Shown here piece by piece: positions 9,127-20,542 of a stretch of 64,000 bases of DNA. The position numbers and the translations under genes were made by a program. Within the stretch, counting starts at the first letter, position 1, and the number at the start of each line of letters is the position of its first letter. The notes beneath the pieces are model-generated. The model saw only the letters and a program-made list of their open reading frames with translations. It had not been told where the DNA came from and did no database searches. The stretch comes from Paenibacillus taihuensis (GTDB lineage Bacteria; Bacillota; Bacilli; Paenibacillales; Paenibacillaceae). Location of the stretch: the NCBI RefSeq assembly GCF_003386535.1, contig NZ_QTTN01000007.1, positions 1 to 64,000 on the forward strand, given 5' to 3'.

Positions 9127-9828
9127 TCAGCTGCTCTCCATCTTGTAGCCGATTCCCCAGACCGTCTTGATATAGCGAGGACTTCGGGGATCACGCTCGA
9201 TCTTCTCACGAAGCTTGCGGATATGAACCATGACCGTATTTTTCGATTCCATATAAGGTTCTTTCCACACTTCTTCGTATATTTTATCCATACTGAGCAC
9301 AATATCCTTATTCACTGCAAGCAGATGGAGAATCGCGAACTCGCGCGGCGTCAGCTTCACTTCCTTCTGTTCTACAGTGACCGTATGCGTCGCCACATTA
9401 ATGACCAGATCTTCAATGACGATTTCGTCCTTACTGACATCAGTACGCTTGTTGAATCGGTTGTAACGGCGAAGCTGAGATTTCACACGTGCCATCAGTT
9501 CCAGTGGATTGAACGGTTTGGTGACGTAATCGTCGGCTCCGATACTTAGCCCAGCGATCTTATCGATGTCTTGGCTTTTCGCGGACAGCATAATGATTGG
9601 CATATCTCTCTCTTCGCGTATTCGCATACACGCCTCGATGCCGTCAAGCCTGGGCATCATGACATCAAGGATGATCAGATCCACCTCGTTATTTCCTAGC
9701 AGCTCAAGAGCCTCAAGTCCGTCGGACGCCTTCAGCAGCTCATAGCCTTCGTTCTTCAAGTAGATTTCCATGAGCTTCAAAATTTCTTTCTCGTCATCGA
9801 CGATGAGGATCGTTTCTTTCGCAGACAT
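9127..9828 (-). CDS. OmpR/VanR-like response regulator
   Basis: The 233-residue protein has a receiver domain (DDE at 11-13, phospho-acceptor Asp55 in LIILDVMMPR, Lys in YVTKPFNP) and a winged-helix effector domain (LTPREFAILHLL, NTVMVHIRKLREKIE). It resembles VanR, SaeR and similar regulators. It precedes its kinase by 24 bases, which implies co-transcription. The order regulator-kinase repeats in the next pair (7801-5316), so the region holds two complete systems in tandem. The start ATG at 9828 follows CAGGAGGAAC. Confidence 0.92.
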   Translation of the reverse strand: MSAKETILIVDDEKEILKLMEIYLKNEGYELLKASDGLEALELLGNNEVDLIILDVMMPRLDGIEACMRIREERDMPIIMLSAKSQDIDKIAGLSIGADDYVTKPFNPLELMARVKSQLRRYNRFNKRTDVSKDEIVIEDLVINVATHTVTVEQKEVKLTPREFAILHLLAVNKDIVLSMDKIYEEVWKEPYMESKNTVMVHIRKLREKIERDPRSPRYIKTVWGIGYKMESS

Positions 9829-9898
9829 AAGTTCCTCCTGGCACCAATAAACAGTTACTTCCAGCTTTCACTATACCATTCAACGCTTGCGGTGCAAA

Positions 9899-11128
9899 TC
9901 ATGCTTTCTTGCCCGACATGCCCAAATTCGTATTCAGTAACTGCGCCCAACTCGTTGTCCGCGCTGCAGTCGAGCTGTTCAGGAACAGGACATCCGTAAT
10001 TTTCTTATTTTTCACGAAGGCCGCAAGGTTCCCCTTATAGGTGCGAGGATCAATGATATCAATCTCCTCGAAGTGCGGGATTAGGAACGGGATAAATGCA
10101 TTCGCATAAGAATCTTTAACCACGACTAATCGCTTCCCATTCTCGTTGCCGGACAAGATTTCACCTTGCGGGAAATCTCCCCCGAGAAACACCGCGTAGT
10201 ACCCATTGCCTGCCGTTGCATAATGTGGATCGACAACCTGGCGGCTTGCGCTCTTCTTCGCACCGATTGTATACGTATATCCACCATCCGGCACATAGTA
10301 GGTTATTGTATCTGGATGCGACTTCAGGCTGCTGCTAAGTGTCGCCTTATAGCTAGAGCCTAAGAATCCTGTAATCGTTCCTTTCTTATAATTGCTAAGC
10401 GAATGCGGCTTCTCTCCAATCGTTTTCATCAATTGCGTGTAGGCATAATAAGCGCCTAGTGCTGTCCAATGGTGATCGGTGCGGAAATAGATGTACTCCG
10501 AACGGTGCTGTTCCAGTGCCGAGTAGGCGTCTATCCCCGTGACTCCTTTGGCCAACTGTTTGTAAATCGCGTTGAAAGCATCCTTTTGCGAATCAGACAT
10601 GTCTCGGTACTTCGAATCATCAAGGAAAGCTGCTGCCGATGGGGCGAGCATGGAGTATACGCGCACATTCGCATTAATCGATGCCTTGAACGTGTTGATG
10701 GCTGTCGCATACTGTTTGCCTGCCTCGGCGGAATAGTTGAACAATGTAACGGCTTGGTTGTTCATGATCAGATACTTCACTTTATCCGAGCCTGTGACGG
10801 AACTGCTTGCGGTGTTATCCCCTCGTTCGAGGATGCTGACGCCGTTCTTCTCAGGCAGCCCCTTCAGTCCTTTCAATTCCGCACCTGCTTGTACTAGTGA
10901 AGAACGGAACACGAAGTTGTCCGAGAAGTAACTTTCTAACTCGCGGGCATACTCGCCCTTGAACAGTTTGTTCCAAGTAAACGTCGGTGTTTGCGCCAAG
11001 TTACGCTGCTCCAGTTCAGATAACCCTGCCGAATGAGTGCCAAGCAGATTAAATGCGCCCAGTCCGAATAGGATGAGCAAGAACGACACTGCATTGAGTA
11101 GGATAAATGATTTCTTATTAAGTTTCAT
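9899..11128 (-). CDS. DHHW family protein, AlgX/AlgJ-like polysaccharide O-acetylation partner
   Basis: The 409-residue protein has one N-terminal membrane anchor (about residues 8-29) and an exported SGNH-like domain. The family motif RTDHHWTALGAY gives the name, and VKDSYANAF carries the serine expected in an SGNH nucleophile elbow. Such proteins receive acetyl groups from a partner MBOAT membrane protein and place them on a surface polysaccharide. The MBOAT gene lies directly upstream, 15 bases away, so the pair is one operon. The polymer modified is unknown. Confidence 0.85.
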   Translation of the reverse strand: MKLNKKSFILLNAVSFLLILFGLGAFNLLGTHSAGLSELEQRNLAQTPTFTWNKLFKGEYARELESYFSDNFVFRSSLVQAGAELKGLKGLPEKNGVSILERGDNTASSSVTGSDKVKYLIMNNQAVTLFNYSAEAGKQYATAINTFKASINANVRVYSMLAPSAAAFLDDSKYRDMSDSQKDAFNAIYKQLAKGVTGIDAYSALEQHRSEYIYFRTDHHWTALGAYYAYTQLMKTIGEKPHSLSNYKKGTITGFLGSSYKATLSSSLKSHPDTITYYVPDGGYTYTIGAKKSASRQVVDPHYATAGNGYYAVFLGGDFPQGEILSGNENGKRLVVVKDSYANAFIPFLIPHFEEIDIIDPRTYKGNLAAFVKNKKITDVLFLNSSTAARTTSWAQLLNTNLGMSGKKA

Positions 11129-11143
11129 AGCTGTGGTCTCCTA

Positions 11144-12553
11144 TTAAAATCTGTAGTACAAGAATGGGTTATAGGTACTTCCGACCAGCAACACCGTAGC
11201 AATGGCGAGTACGGCAGCATTCCCGATGATTGCTGCCCCGTTCTCGAGCTGCGGGAAGCTGCGAGCGAGTCGCGCTAATACGTTCTTCGCGAGCGGTGTG
11301 CAAGCGATAATGGCGATGACGAACAACAGCAGATTCTCTTTGAAATAGATCCATAGTTCCTGGTTCGCCCACTCGCGTCCATACAGTCCGAACATCGTTA
11401 ACATTGCCTTCGCAGCACTCTTCAGATCGGTAAAATAGAACCACACCCAGCCAATCAGCATCACTGCCGTTGCATACAGATGTGCGAAGAACGCCGGCAG
11501 CTTATCGAGCCATGTTCCGAGGAACTGCCGCTCGATATAGATGAGGAATCCGAAATAGAGCCCCCATATGATAAAGTTCCAGCTCGCTCCATGCCAGAAG
11601 CCAGTCAGGAACCAGACGACGAACAGATTGCGCACCATATGCTTGCGGTTGCCGCCGAGCGGAATGTACACATAATCGCGGAAGAATCCGCCGAGCGACA
11701 TATTCCAGCGCCGCCAGAAGTCTCCAGCGGATTTCGAGACGTAGGGGTAATTGAAATTCTCTCGCAGCTCGAACCCGAACATTTTGCCAATACCGATCGC
11801 CATATCGGAGTAACCGGAGAAATCAAAGTAAATCTGCAGCGCGAATAGGCAAACGCCGAACCAGATGCCTAGAACCGTTGCGTCTGCAGAACCAGGCTGT
11901 AACAGCTGAGAAACGGGTTCCCCCAGCAGGTTGGCGAAGATCACTTTCTTACCGAGACCAATTACGAATCGGGTGACGCCTTCGCTGAAGCTTGCGAGTG
12001 ATACTTGCGGCTGTTCAATCTGCTCTTCAATGTCACGGTAGCGAATGATCGGACCTGCCACCAAATGCGGGAAGAACGATACGTAGAAGAGGATGTTCTT
12101 AGGCGTTGCAGGCGCGGGAATCGTTCCTTTGTACACATCTGTCAAATAACAGATGATCTCAAACGTGAAGAATGATACGCCGATTGGTAGCGCAATATGG
12201 GGCTCGGCAAGCTGGAACGGCAGCACGGCATTCAAGTTGTCTACGAGGAAGCTTACATACTTGAAGAAGCCTAAGATGCCGATGTTAACGGCGATCGCCG
12301 CGATATACAGCGCTTTGGCCAACCAGGTCCCTCGTGACTTGGCTATTCCAAGCGCGAACAGGTAGCCTGTTAAGGCAGCGGATAACAGGAGTACGACCCA
12401 AACGGGTTCACCCCATGCATAGAACAAGAAAGAAAATCCGATCAGCAGCCAGACGCGGAACGCCGGTTTGCGACACACATAATAGAGAACTAGTAAAGCA
12501 GGCAGAAACAAATACAGGAAGAACAAGCTGGAAAAGACCATAATAGTTCGCAT
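11144..12553 (-). CDS. MBOAT family membrane O-acyltransferase (AlgI/PatA-like)
   Basis: About 469 residues with ten or more membrane segments. The MBOAT signature is clear: SFFTFEIICYLTDVYKG, the helix around FFPHLVAGPIIRY, FRDYVYIPLGGNR, and the catalytic histidine in GFWHGASWNF. It would move acetyl groups across the membrane to the DHHW protein encoded just downstream for O-acetylation of an exported polysaccharide. The ATG at 12553 follows GAGAGGAG closely; a second ATG at 12541 is also possible, and the more distant TTG is less likely. Confidence 0.88.
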   Translation of the reverse strand: MRTIMVFSSLFFLYLFLPALLVLYYVCRKPAFRVWLLIGFSFLFYAWGEPVWVVLLLSAALTGYLFALGIAKSRGTWLAKALYIAAIAVNIGILGFFKYVSFLVDNLNAVLPFQLAEPHIALPIGVSFFTFEIICYLTDVYKGTIPAPATPKNILFYVSFFPHLVAGPIIRYRDIEEQIEQPQVSLASFSEGVTRFVIGLGKKVIFANLLGEPVSQLLQPGSADATVLGIWFGVCLFALQIYFDFSGYSDMAIGIGKMFGFELRENFNYPYVSKSAGDFWRRWNMSLGGFFRDYVYIPLGGNRKHMVRNLFVVWFLTGFWHGASWNFIIWGLYFGFLIYIERQFLGTWLDKLPAFFAHLYATAVMLIGWVWFYFTDLKSAAKAMLTMFGLYGREWANQELWIYFKENLLLFVIAIIACTPLAKNVLARLARSFPQLENGAAIIGNAAVLAIATVLLVGSTYNPFLYYRF

Positions 12554-12673
12554 AACTCCTCTCAATCTTCATCTGAAAAGGAGTGTACCAGCCAAAACTT
12601 AACGGGCTTGTGCCGGAAAGCTTAACAAATTCTTATCGTTTGTTTAGGATTTGATGAGGAAAGCTGCAAATAG

Positions 12674-12700
12674 AAAAAAGCCGCGATTTGCGCGGCTTTT
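12674..12700 (-). terminator. GC-rich hairpin, orphan terminator
   Basis: AAAAGCCGCG-ATTTG-CGCGGCTTTT is a perfect stem with six T on the minus-strand side and four on the plus side. No minus-strand gene ends just to its right and no plus-strand gene ends to its left. It may insulate the divergent MBOAT and DinB genes, or lie in the leader of the DinB gene. Confidence 0.6.
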
Positions 12701-12765
12701 GGATGGTATGATAGGAAAGAGTTTCAGGCAAAGGTTCTATACGTTCGCTGAGGAGAGTGAGGAAA

Positions 12766-13284
12766 TTGGAAAAAAAAGCATTAATCGTATCTTCATTTGC
12801 AGGATATGCAGATGACATTGGCCGCTTTCTTTGGTGCTTAGAAGATGTTCGCACCAAGCTTCTCACTGAATTAACAGGTATCAGCCAAGCAAGTTTAGAT
12901 CGCAGATTAGGCGAGAGACAATCAATCGGATCCCTTCTGTATCACATTGCATTAATCGAAGCAGATTGGTTGTATGTAGACCTGCTCGGTACCGAATGGG
13001 ATCCAGAAATCAGCTCCTTATTTCCGGTCGACAATAAAACCGAAGATCAGTTATCTCATTTCGAAGGCGAAAGTTTAGAACAGCATATGTACCGACTTGC
13101 TAAGGTGCGTGAGCAACTTCTCTCCCACTTCCGTTCCATGGACCTGAATCAATGGCGGAAACCGAGAGTTCTTGAAAATTATGAAGTAACACCGGAATGG
13201 GTTGTATACCATTTGATCGAACATGAGTCGAATCACAGGGGGCAAATTTTCCAGTCACTTCGGGAACTGCGTATTGAATCATAG
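12766..13284 (+). CDS. DinB family protein
   Basis: About 172 residues with the four-helix DinB/YfiT-like fold. The metal-binding histidines expected for the family are in SLLYHIALIEADW and in the C-terminal YHLIEHESNHRGQI. Members act as metal-dependent thiol transferases or are of unknown function. The start is uncertain: a GTG at 12757 and a TTG at 12766 are in frame; the TTG has AGGAG ten bases ahead and is preferred. The gene stands alone on the plus strand. Two further DinB genes lie at 44604 and 61924. Confidence 0.8.
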   Translation: MEKKALIVSSFAGYADDIGRFLWCLEDVRTKLLTELTGISQASLDRRLGERQSIGSLLYHIALIEADWLYVDLLGTEWDPEISSLFPVDNKTEDQLSHFEGESLEQHMYRLAKVREQLLSHFRSMDLNQWRKPRVLENYEVTPEWVVYHLIEHESNHRGQIFQSLRELRIES

Positions 13285-13314
13285 TAGTACTTGATGTGCT
13301 AGCTAAGCATCATC

Positions 13315-13583
13315 TTAGCCGATCCGCCGAGCCACGTGGAGAACAACGCCCCAGTGTCGGCGGACCGACTTGTCTGGACGACGATTTAGACGATCTCGGA
13401 TTTCATGGAAGAGCTTCTCACGCTTCCAGTCCTCCATAAGGATATGCCCGGAGAACGTCTCGAGAAGCTTGATATATGCTTCAGCATCATAAATCAGTTC
13501 CCAATCGAAATGCGCGCTTGCTGATAAATACTCGCAGCTTGTTCGAATGACTCGCGCAACAGTTGGTTATCATTATCATTCAT
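13315..13583 (-). pseudogene. Remnant of a class I SAM-dependent methyltransferase
   Basis: The ATG at 13583 has a good ribosome site (GGAGGT) and opens with MNDNDNQLLRESFEQAASIY, a normal start for a small methyltransferase. After about 25 codons the frame ends. The C-terminal piece follows in another frame, from HFDWELIYDAEAY to RRHWGVVLHVARR and a stop at 13315-13317. The SAM-binding core between them is gone, so a deletion of several hundred bases removed the active centre. The hairpin GCTAAG/CTTAGC overlaps its stop. The rest of this otherwise gene-free stretch holds nothing else I recognise. Confidence 0.65.
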
Positions 13584-13602
13584 CGAGCGTAATTTACCTC
13601 CG

Positions 13603-14059
13603 TTACGTTCGATCGCGCATCGCGCCTAGCACCAGATTATAGCCGTCCGGATCTTGAATGTATGCATTCGTAAACTCCCAGCGGCCATGAGCTTCAGTGA
13701 ACGGTTCAACAGCGATAACGCCGCCTTTGCCGCGCACCTCTTCAACAAATGGAGTATAGGTCATCCCAATCAACGTGAATAAATGAATCCCATCCGAATT
13801 GTGGCCCTTCCCATTCCGTCGGGTAATCGGAGCGCTTCTGCGATGGAGGATTCGGTCGCACATCGTCAACGGAGACAGCCTGTTGCAAAATAATCGTCAT
13901 CCCATCTCGTTCCGCATGCCCCCAATCATCAACATTACAACCAAGCACATCGCGATAATAGGATTGCGATTTCTTAAGATCCGAGACCAGCCTAACTTGG
14001 ATGGATTGCGCGAATACTCCCCTCTTTGAACCTGTAATCTCCGTTAATTGCTCTTCCAT
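13603..14059 (-). pseudogene. VOC (glyoxalase/bleomycin-resistance) family protein with one frameshift
   Basis: The N-terminal 100 residues (QVRLVSDLKKSQSYYRDVLG, GWDSFIHV) and the C-terminal segment (FVEEVRGKGGVIA, YIQDPDGYNLVLG) form one complete VOC domain of about 150 residues. They are in different frames. The break is near 13755-13765, where one base seems missing between LYS and FVEE. The gene lies 20 bases behind the intact VOC gene and in the same direction as rph, so it was probably part of that transcript. Confidence 0.75.
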
Positions 14060-14079
14060 TTTACGCTCTCCCCTCGATA

Positions 14080-14523
14080 TTATGGTTTCTTCAAGTCCTC
14101 AACCATCCTAATCAAATGTCCATTCGGATCATAGAAGGTGAAATACCCGAAGTCATGCATAACGGCCGGCTCTTGTTCAATACGCGCGCCTGCTTGTTTG
14201 ATCCGCTCGTACATCGCATTCAGATCATTCGTCAATAACTCAATCATCGTCACATGTCCAGTACTGCTAGTAATGAAGAATGAACGCGGGAATACAAATT
14301 TCAGCTCGGTAACTTCCTCCGGCGTCGTTTCCATCAAGAAGATACTCGGTCCATTGCTATTCTTCAATCCGATATGTGCTTCTCCGAACGAGTAATCTGC
14401 CGAGATCAATTCGCAACCTAGCACCTCGCAATAGAAATCGACAGAAGCCTTCAAATCCAGGACTGGAAATCGGAGTGAACAGTAACCGATCACATCAGCT
14501 GCTTTCACGCTCTCGTTCGACAT
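14080..14523 (-). CDS. VOC (glyoxalase/bleomycin-resistance/dioxygenase) family protein
   Basis: The 147-residue protein shows the paired beta-alpha-beta-beta-beta units of the VOC fold: GYCSLRFPVLDLKASVDFY at the start, and YERIKQAGARIEQ followed by FGYFTFYDPNGHLIRMVE at the end, with a glutamate where the metal ligand normally lies. The substrate is not predictable. The ATG at 14523 follows GGAGAGGAG at nine bases; the open frame extends 14 codons further without a good site. It lies 72 bases behind rph and 20 bases ahead of the broken VOC gene, which suggests co-transcription. Confidence 0.82.
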   Translation of the reverse strand: MSNESVKAADVIGYCSLRFPVLDLKASVDFYCEVLGCELISADYSFGEAHIGLKNSNGPSIFLMETTPEEVTELKFVFPRSFFITSSTGHVTMIELLTNDLNAMYERIKQAGARIEQEPAVMHDFGYFTFYDPNGHLIRMVEDLKKP

Positions 14524-14595
14524 TGCCGCGTTCTCCTCTCCATTCGTTCTTCTCCTTCCATTCATATTCGGTAAAAAATTCCAAATCCCTGCGCA

Positions 14596-17217
<2,622 letters not shown>

Positions 17218-17252
17218 TCAACATCTCTCCTGACCCGTAGAATAAAAAACGT

Positions 17253-17282
17253 TTGACACAAGTTTCACCGCCATGATACAAT
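17253..17282 (+). promoter_or_regulatory. Strong sigma-A promoter pointing away from rph
   Basis: TTGACA at 17253-17258 and TACAAT at 17277-17282 are 18 bases apart, with a TG one base before the -10 (extended -10). It directs transcription to the right, where there is no plus-strand gene for more than 25 kb. A U-rich terminator lies at 17373-17405, so a short RNA of about 115 bases is possible. Confidence 0.6.
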
Positions 17283-17312
17283 TTAATTGTAAGATAGACT
17301 TACTATGTCTAT
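17278..17312. promoter_or_regulatory. Two inverted repeats upstream of rph
   Basis: ACAATT-T-AATTGT (17278-17290) is a perfect 13-base palindrome over the plus-strand -10 and start site. ATAGAC-N7-GTCTAT (17294-17312) is a perfect 19-base dyad beside it. Both have the form of regulator operators and lie in the leader/promoter region of rph. No regulator gene is adjacent. Confidence 0.5.
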
Positions 17313-17372
17313 AACTAATAAATCAAAATCATTTCATTATAGCATTGGTCATATCCCCATGCAATATAAGAA

Positions 17373-17405
17373 GAACCTAGGACAATGTCCCAGGTTCCTT
17401 TTTTT
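17373..17405. terminator. Hairpin with U-tracts on both strands
   Basis: GAACCT-GGAC pairs with GTCC-AGGTTC with one mismatch (a G-U pair on the minus strand). The plus-strand side ends in seven T, the minus-strand side in a weaker TTCTTATATT. It can end the sugar isomerase transcript on the minus strand and the putative short plus-strand RNA. Confidence 0.7.
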
Positions 17406-17433
17406 GATATCCACTAATTCGCCTCGCTGCTTG

Positions 17434-18267
17434 TTATGAAACGGACCGTTGAATCAACTGAATCGTCTTACGAGCCCCTTCGATCTCGTCACCGTCAGCC
17501 GGCACGCTCTCGACGCCCCATGTACCTTGGAACCTGTTATCCAGCAGCAGCTTGCAGAAGGCTGGAACATTCTGAGTCAGCTCCTGTCCGTCTTCTGTGA
17601 AGTGGAAGGATTTGATATGAAGCGCAGTCGCATATTTCGCGCACTTCAACCAGCCTTCTGCCTGCTTCCCATGCTTCCAGTTCCATGAATCGAGCAGCAA
17701 TCCAAGCCCAGGTACAGCTTCAAGCAGCTTGACCACATTATCCGGATCTACCGTAGGTCCCCAATGATTCTCCACGATGACCTTAATTCCGGCCTTACCG
17801 GCACGTTCAATGATATCGTTATAGCCTTCAACTACAATGTCAAACACTTCATCCGTCCACTGCGCCGGTCCGCCAGAGTCGATACGGATTGAGGACGCCC
17901 CGAGCTTCTCGGCAATCGCGATCCAGCGGTACGCCCGCTGCCGGTTGCTATTACGTGCTTCTTCAGACTCTTCATAGATATGTGCCCCATCAACGGCGAT
18001 ACAGCCGAATGGCAATCCGGCTTCGTCAGCGGCGAGCTTCACACGTTCCAGGAAATCGTCATCCACAGCCGTTAGATGCTGAGATTGATCCGGGTTGGCT
18101 CCGGCATGCAGCGCATCAGATCCTTGATTCAGCTCAGCCAGATGTGCGTTCCAAGGATCGAGCTGCGTACAACCGAGTTCCTTGCAATCTAGTATGTACT
18201 GGAAAATATCTTGTTTCCCTGCCGCCAATAGTCTGTGAAAACTGAACGAACAAATGCTGATCTTCAT
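17434..18267 (-). CDS. Sugar phosphate isomerase/epimerase (xylose isomerase-like TIM barrel)
   Basis: The 277-residue protein is an AP-endonuclease-2/IolE-like TIM barrel. The expected metal ligands are visible: Glu in IVENHWGP, Asp in LLLDSWNW, His in ALHIKSFHF and Glu in TWGVESVP. Members interconvert or dehydrate sugars and inositols. ATG at 18267 follows GGAGGG at eight bases; the longer frame upstream has no site. The NUDIX gene upstream ends 45 bases away. The exact sugar is unknown. Confidence 0.83.
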   Translation of the reverse strand: MKISICSFSFHRLLAAGKQDIFQYILDCKELGCTQLDPWNAHLAELNQGSDALHAGANPDQSQHLTAVDDDFLERVKLAADEAGLPFGCIAVDGAHIYEESEEARNSNRQRAYRWIAIAEKLGASSIRIDSGGPAQWTDEVFDIVVEGYNDIIERAGKAGIKVIVENHWGPTVDPDNVVKLLEAVPGLGLLLDSWNWKHGKQAEGWLKCAKYATALHIKSFHFTEDGQELTQNVPAFCKLLLDNRFQGTWGVESVPADGDEIEGARKTIQLIQRSVS

Positions 18268-18311
18268 ACGATATCCCTCCATGGTTTCGGAATTGAACGC
18301 AATCTGACAAT

Positions 18312-18737
18312 CTAGCAATCTCGCAGCGGAATAGAAAAATCAACATAAAACGGATGAAGCTCCTCATTCAAGCAATATTCAATACGCTCTCTAAAATTAC
18401 CCCAACTGACCATCTCTAAAGCGGTTTCAATTGGAAAATAGCCTACTTCTAAAGATTCAATAGTCGTTGTTAATTCTCCTCCGACTGGCTTGGCTAGAAA
18501 TAATGTATTGCAAATACTGGCGCTCACATTTTGAAAGATACCACAGAACTTCGTTACTTCGACATCTATTCCCGTCTCTTCCTTCGTTTCTCTCACCGCA
18601 GCGTCCTTCAAGGATTCGCCTTCTTCAACCTGACCGCCTGGCATTTCCCAGCCTCGCTTAGGACCTCTGATCAGAAGGATCTCGTTATGCTCATTAATTA
18701 CGATGGTTGCCGCAGAAACGATATGTTTGGGAGCCAT
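18312..18737 (-). CDS. NUDIX hydrolase
   Basis: The 141-residue protein has a complete Nudix box at about residues 37-59: GG-x5-E-x7-RETKEETG. It hydrolyses a nucleoside diphosphate linked to another group; the substrate is not shown by sequence. Start ATG at 18737 follows GGAGGGG at six bases. It lies 44 bases ahead of the sugar isomerase gene on the same strand and could be transcribed with it. Confidence 0.88.
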   Translation of the reverse strand: MAPKHIVSAATIVINEHNEILLIRGPKRGWEMPGGQVEEGESLKDAAVRETKEETGIDVEVTKFCGIFQNVSASICNTLFLAKPVGGELTTTIESLEVGYFPIETALEMVSWGNFRERIEYCLNEELHPFYVDFSIPLRDC

Positions 18738-18815
18738 CTCATTCCCCTCCACATTCCATAATTAGAACAAACCTAGATTACCACTAATTTCCTAAAGCTG
18801 TATACGGTCCATAAG

Positions 18816-18842
18816 AAAAAGGCCTGCGGAAACCGCAGGCCT
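18816..18842 (-). terminator. Terminator of the oligo-1,6-glucosidase gene
   Basis: AGGCCTGCGG-AAA/TTT-CCGCAGGCCT is a perfect ten-pair stem followed by five T on the minus strand, 32 bases beyond the stop at 18875. Confidence 0.85.
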
Positions 18843-18874
18843 CATCATTCAACTTATTGCCAATCAACCGACAT

Positions 18875-20542
18875 CTACTGTGTCACATACACACGAGCTT
18901 CATAAGGCTTCAGCGTGCAATTCCGGAGCGTATGCTCATCTTCGACCGGGTAGTTTTGCAGCATCAGCAGCGTTTTGCCTTCGAGTACGCCTGCTGGAAC
19001 CTTAAGCTCAGCACTCTCCGGGGAGAAGTTGCAGATGACGAGTGCTTTGCCAGCCTCGCCGCTGCGCGTATAGGCGAAGATCTGCTCATGCTCCGGCAGA
19101 AGCAGCTCATATTCGCCGTAGACGAATTGCGGATACTCCTTGCGCAGACGGATCATATCTTTGTAGAAGCTCAGCACCGAGTTCGGATCGTCTTGCTCGT
19201 GCTCTACGTTAATCTCAGTGAAGTTCGGATTTACGCCCATCCACGGTTTGCCCTTCGAGAAACCAGCGTTCGTCGCATCCGACCATTGCATCGGCGTTCT
19301 CGAGTTGTCACGGCCGCGCTTCCAGACGATTTCCATGACTTCTTCGTGCGGTACGCCTTTTGCCGTTTCGATCCGATAGTAGTTCTTCATACCGACATCG
19401 TTGTAATCCTCGATGGACTCGAACTGTACGTTCGTCATGCCGATCTCCTGGCCTTGGTAAATATAAGGCGTGCCTTGCATGAAGAAGTAGCACGCTCCGA
19501 GCATCTTCGCGCTTTGAACCCGGTACTCAGCGTCATTGCCCCATGTGGAGACAGAGCGAGGTTGATCGTGATTCTCGAAGAACAAGGCGTTCCAACCGCG
19601 GTTTTCCAGCCCTTTCTGCCACTTGCTCAGCGTCTCCTTGAGCGCCCGCACGTCAACGGTGTTGTCGCCGCCTTTATCCCATAGACCTAGATGCTCGAAT
19701 TGGAAAATCATGTTGAACTTGCCGTTTTCCTCGCCAACCCAGTCATCCGCCTGCTCAATTGTCACGCCATTCGCTTCGCCGACGGTCATGATGTCGTACT
19801 TATCGAATGTGTTTTCTTTCAATTCCTTCAGATATGTCTGAATGCCTTCGCGATTCATATGACCATCGAACGAAGGGACATAATCCAATCCTGTTGGGTT
19901 CGGCATATCCGGGAAGCCTGGCACTTTCTTAATATGGCTGATCGCATCAACGCGGAAGCCATCAATGCCTTTGTCGAGCCACCAGTTGACCGTATCGTAC
20001 AGCGCATGGCGCACGTCCGGGTTCTCCCAGTTCAAATCGGGCTGCTTCACGGAGAAAATATGCATGTAATACTGCTCCGTCTTCTCGTCGTATTCCCATG
20101 CTGGCCCGCTGAAAATACTTTCCCAGTTGTTCGGTTCCTTACCGTCCTTGCCGTCACGCCATATGTACCAGTCCCGCTTCGGGCTGTCTTGGGAAGCACG
20201 GGATTCGATAAACCACGGATGCTCGTCGCTCGTATGATTAATGACCAAATCAAGGATCAGCTTCATGCCTCTAGCATGCGTCTCCTTGAGCAGTTGGTCG
20301 AAGTCGTCCATCGTACCGAACTCTTCCATAATGTCTTGATAATCGGAAATATCATAGCCGTTATCGTCATTCGGAGATTTGAAGAACGGGCATACCCACA
20401 GGACATCGACGCCAAGATCCTTCAGATAATCCAGCTTCGAAATGATGCCTTGCAGGTCGCCGATGCCATCTCCATTGCTATCCATAAAGCTGCGCGGATA
20501 AATTTGATACGCTACAGCTTCCTTCCACCAAACCTTGTTCAT
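18875..20542 (-). CDS. GH13 alpha-glucosidase (oligo-1,6-glucosidase type)
   Basis: The 555-residue protein has the usual length and order of the oligo-1,6-glucosidase/MalL group. Conserved GH13 regions are visible: DLVINHTSDEHPWF, GFRVDAISHI with the nucleophile Asp, MTVGEANGV with the acid/base Glu, and FENHDQPR with the transition-state Asp. The V in DLVINH agrees with alpha-1,6 or mixed specificity. It has no signal peptide, so it acts on imported oligosaccharides in the cytoplasm. The ATG at 20542 follows AAAGGCGG. A LacI-family operator lies upstream at 20654-20665. Confidence 0.9.
   Translation of the reverse strand: MNKVWWKEAVAYQIYPRSFMDSNGDGIGDLQGIISKLDYLKDLGVDVLWVCPFFKSPNDDNGYDISDYQDIMEEFGTMDDFDQLLKETHARGMKLILDLVINHTSDEHPWFIESRASQDSPKRDWYIWRDGKDGKEPNNWESIFSGPAWEYDEKTEQYYMHIFSVKQPDLNWENPDVRHALYDTVNWWLDKGIDGFRVDAISHIKKVPGFPDMPNPTGLDYVPSFDGHMNREGIQTYLKELKENTFDKYDIMTVGEANGVTIEQADDWVGEENGKFNMIFQFEHLGLWDKGGDNTVDVRALKETLSKWQKGLENRGWNALFFENHDQPRSVSTWGNDAEYRVQSAKMLGACYFFMQGTPYIYQGQEIGMTNVQFESIEDYNDVGMKNYYRIETAKGVPHEEVMEIVWKRGRDNSRTPMQWSDATNAGFSKGKPWMGVNPNFTEINVEHEQDDPNSVLSFYKDMIRLRKEYPQFVYGEYELLLPEHEQIFAYTRSGEAGKALVICNFSPESAELKVPAGVLEGKTLLMLQNYPVEDEHTLRNCTLKPYEARVYVTQ

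Noticed and set aside
7852-9828. VanRS vancomycin-resistance regulators
   Set aside because: The domain layout is similar, but no vanH, vanA/B or vanX genes are present and this kinase-regulator type is common in envelope control.
17294-17312. Rifamycin-associated element (RAE) upstream of rph
   Set aside because: The published actinomycete RAE is a GC-rich 19-base palindrome; this AT-rich dyad has the same length but a different sequence, so I call it only an operator-like site.
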